Positions 1-7,200 of a stretch of 25,186 nucleotides of DNA are shown one piece after another (within the stretch, counting starts at the first letter, position 1; every line of letters begins with the position of its first letter). This DNA is from a virus: the IMG/VR virus record IMGVR_UViG_3300007539_000188, positions 1 to 25,186 of that record; one strand, written 5' to 3'. Under the pieces are notes generated by a model. The model was not told the DNA's origin. It saw only the letters and a list, made by a program, of their open reading frames with translations, and made no database searches. A program made the translations under genes and the position numbers.

Positions 1-188
1 TCATTCGCAATGCGGTCGGCTTCTTTTGCTGCGTCTTCAAACTCTTGTATGCGTTTATTAGCGCGTTCACGCATCTCATCTAAAACGTCTTTGCCAGAAT
101 CTTTCTTTTTTCTACCAGCCATAACTAACTTCTTTGCTTCGTTATATGGAATGCCAAGGTCATCAGCAAACTGTTTAATTCTAACCAT
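1..188 (-). CDS. Small hypothetical protein, cut by the window edge
   Basis: Leftward reading frame from the ATG at 188, still open at base 1, so the C-terminus is missing. The visible 62 residues begin MVRIKQFADDLGIPYNEAKK, which reads like a short helix-turn-helix (residues 4-25). A lysine-rich stretch (KKKDSGK) and a charged helix likely to form a coiled coil follow. AGGA-rich sequence (TAGGATAGGAAC) lies just before the ATG and fits a ribosome site. It is the last visible gene of the leftward late block, 24 bases after the preceding stop. I recall similar short proteins in marine phages but cannot assign a function. The opposite-strand frame over the same bases looks like a shadow. Confidence 0.6.
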   Translation of the reverse strand, partial: MVRIKQFADDLGIPYNEAKKLVMAGRKKKDSGKDVLDEMRERANKRIQEFEDAAKEADRIAN

Positions 189-212
189 GTTCCTATCCTA
201 CACTATTTTTTT

Positions 213-416
213 CTAGTCAACCAGCTTTACAATATACTCTTTGCCATCGATGCCAACAGCCACTTCAACCTGACGTTTCTCACACGAATAACGTGTGTCT
301 TTTCTATCCTTCCAGCCATTGCGTTCTATCTGACGTTTCATCTTCAAACACTCAGACATGCTCATAGGTCCGGTGTGCTCTATGATACCACCGCTGAGAT
401 ACAGCAACAATGTCAT
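213..416 (-). CDS. Conserved hypothetical small protein
   Basis: A 67-residue protein from the ATG at 416 (MTLLLYLSGG...), lying 4 bases past the stop of the preceding gene. A GTG at 431 would add five residues and overlap that gene by 11 bases. ATG is preferred because the hydrophobic start MTLLLYLSG resembles the start of similar marine-phage proteins as I recall them. The short hydrophobic N-terminus is followed by a basic region with two cysteines (SECLK, SCEKR) and ends KEYIVKLVD. It sits next to membrane and holin-like genes, so a part in lysis or the envelope is possible, but nothing in the sequence proves this. No catalytic motif is visible. Confidence 0.6.
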   Translation of the reverse strand: MTLLLYLSGGIIEHTGPMSMSECLKMKRQIERNGWKDRKDTRYSCEKRQVEVAVGIDGKEYIVKLVD

Positions 417-420
417 TGTT

Positions 421-816
421 TTAGTGACCACCGTTTCGCAACTTCTCTAAATTCTGTTCAAGATTACTTATGCGCTTTTCATAAAAGTCTAACGTGAGCT
501 TCTGCTGCTGGTCATGCGGTGCTCGGCCCTCGTCTATTTGTTTTGCCAGTTCATCCAACTGGTCCGCTAGATGTTCTATCAACATAAACTGTTCTGAGTC
601 TGCTGGCAGACTACCCATTTCACCACGGGGCCACTTAATACGAAATTCTGTGTTATGCTCCAGATCAGATTTCATCATCGTGATGTTGGTCTCAATGGTA
701 TTTAATCTTTCGATAATCGAAAAATAGGCAAAAGTTGCCAAAGATGCGGCAGCAACCATAGAAATGATATTACGAAGTGGCAGTGCTACTTCCGTATTTT
801 CACTCAGTTTGGGCAT
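421..816 (-). CDS. Membrane-anchored coiled-coil protein (unknown; lysis region)
   Basis: 131 residues. One transmembrane segment lies at about residues 15-34 (RNIISMVAAASLATFAYFSI). Long charged helices follow with likely coiled coil at about 35-55 (ERLNTIETNITMMKSDLE) and 80-128. The middle part, with EFRIKWPRGEMGSLPADSEQ, is conserved in marine phage proteins I recall. The ATG at 816 follows the holin-like gene's stop directly. One N-terminal TM segment with a coiled-coil ectodomain is compatible with an inner-membrane spanin or a Rz-like role, and its position beside two holin-like genes fits. It lacks clear spanin sequence signatures, so the role is inference. Confidence 0.7.
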   Translation of the reverse strand: MPKLSENTEVALPLRNIISMVAAASLATFAYFSIIERLNTIETNITMMKSDLEHNTEFRIKWPRGEMGSLPADSEQFMLIEHLADQLDELAKQIDEGRAPHDQQQKLTLDFYEKRISNLEQNLEKLRNGGH

Positions 817-1008
817 TTAGCTCTTCTCGTGGTTGAGCCAAACTGCAAAAGCACCAGCTAAAACGCCCGTTACGACACTAACTAGAGCCGCCTGTTGAGC
901 AGTAGGGTCTTGCAATCCCATGAACCACTCCACTACCCGCCAAGCGGATATTGACATCCCAATCATCATCAAGCGGGGTAGTATCTTCCACTTGAGAAAT
1001 CTTTCCAT
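817..1008 (-). CDS. Small holin-like membrane protein
   Basis: 63 residues from the ATG at 1008 (MERFLKWKILPRLMM...). Two hydrophobic segments are visible, about residues 12-28 (PRLMMIGMSISAWRVVEW) and 39-57 (AALVSVVTGVLAGAFAVWL), with a basic N-terminus and a short charged C-terminal tail (NHEKS). This is class II holin-like architecture. The start is uncertain: the frame stays open to a TTG at 1068, but GCAGAG lies just upstream of the ATG at 1008. It follows the 3-TM holin gene and precedes the TM/coiled-coil gene. A second frame (1075 to 878) with better initiation signals overlaps it; see findings. Confidence 0.65.
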   Translation of the reverse strand: MERFLKWKILPRLMMIGMSISAWRVVEWFMGLQDPTAQQAALVSVVTGVLAGAFAVWLNHEKS

Positions 1009-1074
1009 TGTTATCTCTGCCACGATTCTTTCTCGCCTGTTCTTCTGTTGTACGTTGTGAATGATCAAATACCA

Positions 1075-1455
1075 TTACTTCTTCCTGAACTTGTCCAGTC
1101 CTTTTATCCCTAGTGCGGCACTGCACACAAGGAAAACCAAATATTGATACCAGTCCGGCAGTTCATTCAAGCGGTCAAAGCCATTCTTAACCACTTGTTC
1201 CATGCCCGGAATGAAAACTAAAATCACGGGGATAAGTATAATCACCGTGACTATTTCATCTTTGATTGAGGATTTTGTAGACTCAGCCATAATCAATTCC
1301 CACTTGGAATCGTGGGTGGCTGCGGTCTTCATTATCTCCGCTTTCGCTTCCGCCTCAGTTTGCGCAAGAGTTGCTTTCGCTTTTTGCTTGGATACCTGAC
1401 CCTCAACAAACGATCCAGCCAGTGAAGCAATGGGTCCAATAAGAGCCTGAAACAT
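1075..1455 (-). CDS. Holin, GTA_holin_3TM-like
   Basis: 126 residues. The N-terminus (MFQALIGPIASLAGSFVEG) is amphipathic or hydrophobic. A charged Ala/Glu/Lys helix follows (about 20-50), then HDSKWELIMAESTKSSIKDE. Two hydrophobic segments close the protein at about 68-83 (IVTVIILIPVILVFIP) and 104-118 (YLVFLVCSAALGIKG). This order matches the '3TM holin for gene transfer release' family of alphaproteobacterial gene transfer agents and phages. The expected role is to form lesions in the inner membrane at lysis. The ATG at 1455 lies one base past the portal stop, with GAGG in the 3' end of the portal gene as its ribosome site. The family call is from memory of motif order. Confidence 0.78.
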   Translation of the reverse strand: MFQALIGPIASLAGSFVEGQVSKQKAKATLAQTEAEAKAEIMKTAATHDSKWELIMAESTKSSIKDEIVTVIILIPVILVFIPGMEQVVKNGFDRLNELPDWYQYLVFLVCSAALGIKGLDKFRKK

Positions 1456-1456
1456 A

Positions 1457-3838
1457 TCATTGATTCCTCTTCAAATCAGCTTGTGTGTCGATGCGGTACA
1501 CGTTAACAAGGTTACGATCTTCCGCAATCTGTTCCTGTAAGTTCTGACGCTGCTGCGCTAACTCATACGCCTGCATCAGCCGAGCCTGATCAATCTGGAA
1601 GTCCATCGCATCGTTCATCGCCTTGCGCTGAATCTCCTGCGTATCGTTCTGTAACTCCTGCTGACGGATAGCAACAAGCGGGTCAGGCTGTTGTGGTGGT
1701 GTCAGTAGCGGTGCCAACTGCTCTGTTGTGTCAGCAATCTGTTGCGCGACTGCTGCTTCCAATGCGTCAGGATTGATTTGAGGCATAGGCTCCCCAGCCT
1801 GTTGACTAGCTTGCATGAACATGTCTTGCACCAAATCACGAGCATGCATAGCCACATGCTGCTGAACGTGAGACTGCAACATCATAAACGCCTGTGGGTT
1901 AGAAGCCGTAGCTGGCTGTTGCAACATGGCTGCATGAACACGAATATGTGCAATGTGATCCTGTTGCGGAAACGCCTGTATCATCTGACCAGACAACACA
2001 TTTGCGTTTTCCATGCCGGGGTCTACAGGTTGTGGCGGTTGTGGCGGCGGCAGAATGTTGTCGATGTTCTTGATATCCAGTGCATCATACATACGACGAT
2101 AAGCCTCGTACATATTGTGCATCTGCGGTGCAGCCTGCGCCAACTGAAGCTGTGTCTGTGCCAACGACAGCCGTTGCGCCATAGAAAAGATCGACGGGTC
2201 GGATACTGGGAGAACGTCTACCCGCCCGTCGAAGTCCTGCGCCATAATCTCAGGTGGAATATTTGGTCCTATCATGTAAGGATATGGCACGGGATTAACT
2301 GAGAAGATTTCAGCGAGCAGCCGGAATTCATTCTTCTGTGCATAGTGCAGTCGCTTGTGGATGCTGCTAATTACTTTTGAGCCTTGCTCGATGAGAGCCA
2401 CTGTTGTGCCGACTGGAGCATTTGAATTAACGTCAGCGACCTTTGAGTCTGCCACTTGTGCAAATCTTCTGCCAGAGTCAACAACAACTCCCAAAAGTTG
2501 GGCAAGCGTTCCAGATGGTTCTTTGTATGGAAGAGGAATAATGGCGTTACGAATATCGCCACCAGGAGCGTCAAGATCGCGGAACTCACCAGGGTTAACA
2601 GGCTCATCATCATTGCGAATGCGAACACCACGAGCCTTGAAACCACCTGGTAAATTTGAGAGAGTTCCAGCATCAATAAGCTGGCGTAGTATTGAAGTTG
2701 CTGCACGAGACAGCCCTCCTATCATATGAAGTAAGCCAAAACCATAAAAGCCAAAACCAGGCAGAAACTTATAATGAACAAAGTACTGACGCTTACGCCG
2801 AAGCATGTCCGTCTCACGCCAGTTGCGAACAACTGATAAAATCTGTCCAGACCCTTCGTCCATTGTGACAATGTAAGGCAGCTTGATACCTGTCGCCTCA
2901 CCCATCGCATCCATATCCTCAAATCCCTCAAGGTCCAAGTCCACATGGATTTCATGGATTGTAAACATTTCATCAGAGTAACCCGGACGGAGACCTTGGA
3001 TATCGTCAGATTTACCCCGTATTGTTGAATCAGCCTCTTCATCTTCAGTAGCTGAGAGTGATACGTCACGATATATACCTCCTACTTGTAGCTTTCGGAT
3101 GTCGTTCTCGCTCATGCGAACTACATGTGTGTACCGCTCGGCAGTCTGTAAATCTGTCGCGCTGTACGGCACAATCAAATCTTCCGCAGGTACAAACTTC
3201 GACACAGCCCTCTGTCTCATCGGGTCGAAGTATACCTTCTTGAACGTCGAACCTGTAATAGGCAAATAGAAAAGCATCTGGTCTGTGTCCAGATCATACT
3301 CTTCCATCACCTCTGTAACCTGATAGTTCATGAAGTCTTTGACCCGCTGGGCCTGATCTTCAACTTCTTTAGACTGCTGCCCTATAATCTGTGTCTTTAC
3401 AGGACCACCGGGCGGTAGCATTTCCTTGTATGCCTGTGCCTGAAACTGCGTTACAGCTTCTGACAACAGCGGATGTGTCACACCAGACGCACCCATGAAC
3501 GGTTCATTCCGCTCTTCATAGTTGATACCCAGCAGTGTCAAACCCTTGGCAATAGCTTCTTCCCAATCTTCACGGGAAGACTTGTCTTCATCAATCTTGC
3601 CACCAAGGTCCGAGGACAAAGATCCAAGGATAGCGTCGTCCAACACTTCAGCCAAGTTTGCATTGTGGTCGTAGACTTCAGCCTCGACCTCAACCATTTC
3701 CTCATCTCCAGCAATCATAATGCCTTCAGGAAGGTCATCCATTAGTGGAAGTTGGACCTCGGTCATTTGTTCTTCTGCGGTCATGCCGGGGCCACCTGCA
3801 CCCATTGCAGCTTCTACTAATCTAGGGGGTAATGCCAT
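1457..3838 (-). CDS. Portal protein (SU10/HMO-2011-type podovirus portal)
   Basis: 793 residues. It would form the dodecameric ring at one capsid vertex through which the terminase pumps DNA. Residues 1-60 are acidic and glycine-rich. The portal core follows, with FQAQAYKEMLPPGGPVKT (132-149) and ITGSTFKKVYFDP (194-206), features I associate with large podoviral portals of the SU10 type. The long C-terminus is rich in Gln, Met and His and ends in a probable coiled coil (last about 80 residues, with IRQQELQNDTQEIQRKAMND). The ATG at 3838 overlaps the stop of the preceding gene by one base (TAATG). It is normal length for the family and unbroken. A frame on the opposite strand (1742-2302) is a shadow. 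Confidence 0.9.
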   Translation of the reverse strand: MALPPRLVEAAMGAGGPGMTAEEQMTEVQLPLMDDLPEGIMIAGDEEMVEVEAEVYDHNANLAEVLDDAILGSLSSDLGGKIDEDKSSREDWEEAIAKGLTLLGINYEERNEPFMGASGVTHPLLSEAVTQFQAQAYKEMLPPGGPVKTQIIGQQSKEVEDQAQRVKDFMNYQVTEVMEEYDLDTDQMLFYLPITGSTFKKVYFDPMRQRAVSKFVPAEDLIVPYSATDLQTAERYTHVVRMSENDIRKLQVGGIYRDVSLSATEDEEADSTIRGKSDDIQGLRPGYSDEMFTIHEIHVDLDLEGFEDMDAMGEATGIKLPYIVTMDEGSGQILSVVRNWRETDMLRRKRQYFVHYKFLPGFGFYGFGLLHMIGGLSRAATSILRQLIDAGTLSNLPGGFKARGVRIRNDDEPVNPGEFRDLDAPGGDIRNAIIPLPYKEPSGTLAQLLGVVVDSGRRFAQVADSKVADVNSNAPVGTTVALIEQGSKVISSIHKRLHYAQKNEFRLLAEIFSVNPVPYPYMIGPNIPPEIMAQDFDGRVDVLPVSDPSIFSMAQRLSLAQTQLQLAQAAPQMHNMYEAYRRMYDALDIKNIDNILPPPQPPQPVDPGMENANVLSGQMIQAFPQQDHIAHIRVHAAMLQQPATASNPQAFMMLQSHVQQHVAMHARDLVQDMFMQASQQAGEPMPQINPDALEAAVAQQIADTTEQLAPLLTPPQQPDPLVAIRQQELQNDTQEIQRKAMNDAMDFQIDQARLMQAYELAQQRQNLQEQIAEDRNLVNVYRIDTQADLKRNQ

Positions 3839-4077
3839 TAGAATGTCCCTTTAAATGTGCCGCCGCGTTTTTTCATAACCGCGCCGCCTTTTGCATGTTT
3901 GGTGCCACCGCCCTTAATTTCTCGTATTTGATCTTCTAATTCCATCAGACTATTTTGTAGAACACTACGAACTTCAGAAGTTCGTATATCTGGGTTGTTC
4001 AAACCCTGCTTTATTATTTCTTGCTGATTGCGGATACTGCGAATTATTTCTTCGTCAAGTTCTTTTATCTTAGACAT
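3838..4077 (-). CDS. Small helical protein with KGG / GGTFKG tail
   Basis: 79 residues. The first 55 form a charged helical region (MSKIKELDEEIIRSIRNQQE...) likely to be coiled coil. The basic glycine-rich tail ends KGGAVMKKRGGTFKGTF. The gene upstream in transcription (4078-4278) ends RGGTFKGVF, almost the same, and the 1517-residue protein before it also carries AKGG near its end. The ATG at 4077 comes straight after the preceding stop (TAAATG), and its own stop overlaps the portal ATG (TAATG), so translation is probably coupled. Position between terminase and portal suggests a structural, assembly or packaging accessory role. I do not recognise a named family. Confidence 0.68.
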   Translation of the reverse strand: MSKIKELDEEIIRSIRNQQEIIKQGLNNPDIRTSEVRSVLQNSLMELEDQIREIKGGGTKHAKGGAVMKKRGGTFKGTF

Positions 4078-4278
4078 TTAAAATACTCCTTTAAATGTGC
4101 CGCCACGGCCTTTTTGTATCGCTCTGCCGTAATTAGGAATGCCTAGTTTGGTGTTCTCTTCCATAATATCGTAGACTTCTTTTTCCCTGTTTGTCAGATT
4201 TGTAATGTCATCCAAACCTTTGTTTCGGATGCGCTTCAACTCTGCAACTGAAAAGCCTGCAAGTCTGTTGTCAGCCAT
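4078..4278 (-). CDS. Small hypothetical protein with GGTFKG tail
   Basis: 66 residues. It begins MADNRLAGFSVAELKRIRNK, has a predicted helical, charged body (LTNREKEVYDIMEENTK) and ends with the basic glycine-rich tail GRAIQKGRGGTFKGVF. The last nine residues match the end of the next protein (RGGTFKGTF) at eight of nine positions although the bodies differ, so the tail looks like a shared module. Both junctions are tight: the ATG at 4278 overlaps the stop of the 1517-residue gene (TAATG), and its stop touches the next ATG. Function is unknown; it may be structural or an assembly factor. Confidence 0.65.
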   Translation of the reverse strand: MADNRLAGFSVAELKRIRNKGLDDITNLTNREKEVYDIMEENTKLGIPNYGRAIQKGRGGTFKGVF

Positions 4279-7200
4279 TACATTACTTCCCTTGCCATAG
4301 CACCGATGCCTGAGTGTATCATCTTTCGTGGTCTCAAGTCTACTTCTCCGCCTTTTGCGCGCCTAATTACGCGGTCCTCGAATATTGCTCTTATCTCAGG
4401 GGTGAACCTAAGAACAACTGAATCGTTCGGGACTGTCCTTTCGCCCCCAACGGTTGTTTGATACTTAAAGTTTGATTGTGTTAACTCTTCATAAGAAGGA
4501 AACTCAGGGTGTTCTTTTCGTATTATATCTAATGCTTCTATCAAACTTTTTTGATAAGTAAGCTTTGCAACTTCCTCAGAATCCATAATATGCGCACTTT
4601 TTTGTGCTTGCCAAGAAGGAAACACAACGCCATCATATCCTTTTTTGACAGCTTCCTGAATAAACGACCTGTACATAAAATGGTTTAACTGAGCAGGGTT
4701 TCCAAAAGCAGTTGGAACAGCAAACTTAGGTGCACTGTACTGACGTTCAATCGTGTTCTTAACCATGTCTACTAGTTCATCTTCCCCGTAGTCAGTGGGT
4801 CTAATTACAGAGCCTTCGTTTATTTTTTCTCGAACAAGGTCGCCCGTGAATTTGCTCAAAGAAGTTTGAGCTTGTCTTGTTGTTTCTATTGGTACGGTAC
4901 GACCAAATTCTTCAACAGTATCTTGTCCTGTAAGTCCTATTACTTCACGAATAAAATCATCGTCAGCAGCTTTTTGAGCTTGCCTTGCTACTCCGTAATC
5001 TATGTTTGCACTTATAAGAGCTACATTGTCTGGCTCTGCCGCCTTTGCAAAAATAGGAGCCTCTTCTATAATTCGTTCTTTTGCCTGTTGTTCGGGAAGT
5101 TGAAGATACTGGCTTTCAAAAATTTCCCTTATATTGGGTTCCCTTTGGAGGTATGAACCTGCTCCAGCAGCTTTAAGCCTGTTGTATAAAGGACCTCCTG
5201 TTACTGTTTTTAAACCTACTTCGTGTATCTGATCGGGGGTAGCGTTTCGTAAAAAAGTACGAAGAATATCTATTTCTTCAGCAGGACGACCTAAAGCTTG
5301 AAGATCAGACATTGCTTCTGGTGTAGCTAACACATCATTTATTGTTGAAAGTTGTTCGGCTCTATTAGCGGTACGATTTTCCGTCATAGCTTTTAAAGTC
5401 ATGACAACAGCAGTTCCAGCATTTTCTTCGCCTCTGCCAGTTGCTCGACGTTGAGCCTCCCGAAACTCTGCCATTATTTTTTTATAAGTAAGAGGGAAGC
5501 TTTCAATATCTGTAAGACCACGTCCTTCAAAAGCCCCCTCTCCGTTTATCAAATCAATAAGAGTGTCTTCATCTACCTCTGGTCTTTCAGCTAAGTTTAC
5601 AAGTGCTAGCCGTTCATCTTCAGTAAATTTTTCTGATTCCTGTAGCCTATACGAAAGAGGCAATTGAGTTTCATCGGTCGGATTTTGTCTTCGTACCTGC
5701 GCTCCTCTTTGGATAATGTTGTCTGGAATGCCAAAGCTTTCTCTTAAAGTGGTGTTACCAGGCTGACCACCCGCCTTTGCTAAACCAAAAAGAAGTTCGT
5801 GAAGTTTTGATCCCTCCGCAAGATCCGCCGCTAAGTCTGTGGCATCTGTATCCGGGTCGATACCAGAAAAATACTGATACTGATTTTCAGTCATTCCATT
5901 GCGTGTTGTATAATCGTTTTTAATGGTTTCAAAAATAGCTGCAACTTCTTCACCAAAGTTATTGGCTCTTGCTGATCCGCTGTTCTGGATAAAATCTAAA
6001 AACCCTTCATAGTCCCCTAGATATCCAGCCCGGTCCATAACGTCACTAAGTTCTCTAGCCTGTGTGGCTAAAACGTCCACTCGTGAACCATTAGAACCAA
6101 AGTCAACTGCTGCTTGGCTAACAAGTTGTGCCCTTAGACTCAAAGCGCGGCTACTAAGTTTCTTTGCACGTTCCCTTAAAGTTTCACTAGGATCTGTTGT
6201 ATTACGCAAGTTTTTGCTAGCTTCTTCTACAGCATCTAGTTTGTCATTAGCTACACTAAGTCCCGTGCCTTCAAGTTCTTCCTCTACTGACTTCATAAAA
6301 AGCAGCATATCTGGGGTAACAGGTTCAATATCGCTTCTAGCTAAAGATTCTGCGTCTTCGCCTGTACCTCTTAAAGCAGATTGTAAGTTTGATTGTCCTT
6401 CAAGATAGCCTGCAAATTTTTCTCCGGTTGGCTGAAAAACACCAGGCTGCACCTCTTCAACAGGAGTAATGTTGTCATATCTAACGTGACCGATGTAACC
6501 AGGAATCATGTCTGAGCCGCCAAAGTAATCATGCCCAGGCACACCTTTAAATTCTTTGTCCAAAAAGGAAGTTCGTGCTGGATTGTTAAAAATCATTATT
6601 GTCGCGTCTGTACCCGCGTTGTTACTAAAAGGATTTTGCTGAGTCCCTAAACTAACAACTTTTGCCGCTGTCTTTGGAGTAACATCCTGTTGCTCTAACA
6701 TTTGAAAATACTCAGGATCATCCATACCCTGCGGTCTTACAACATCACTTGTCTGAACAGACTTCACAGCAACCTGCGGAGAGACAGTGTTGTACAGATT
6801 TAGAATACCTGCTTTAGTCAACGTCACTGGCTCTGCTGTCGGGTCTGCTGCAAGTCTTTGCCGTTCCATCCTCGCATAGTCTTCAAGAACTGACAGAAGT
6901 GATGACTGTGGCTGCTTCTGAACATTTTTAGCTGGGTTATCCGGGTCGTCTGATTTTTTGATTTCTTTTGCAAAAACCAACTCACCGTTGTTGTTTTCTT
7001 TCAGTTTGATAAAATCAGGAGCTTTACGTTGAGAAGCATTGCGTTCAGTCGTAAACTCACTGAATGACTTATCCTGATTCTTAGACTTGAGATACTTGTT
7101 ATAGTTAGCTTCGTCTAACGGAACAACCATCGGATCGTCGATGGCACCAAGATTATACAAATCTCTTCGTGCAGAAGACGGCAAGCTTTTAAGAAGTTGT

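Noticed and set aside
1742-2302. 186-codon rightward frame over the portal gene
   Set aside because: It is antisense to the portal coding sequence with biased His/Arg/Leu composition, no initiation signal and no family features.
4866-5156. Rightward frame rich in Cys, Phe and Tyr inside the 1517-residue gene
   Set aside because: An antisense shadow. It looks membrane-like only because codons of the leftward gene, read in reverse, give hydrophobic residues.
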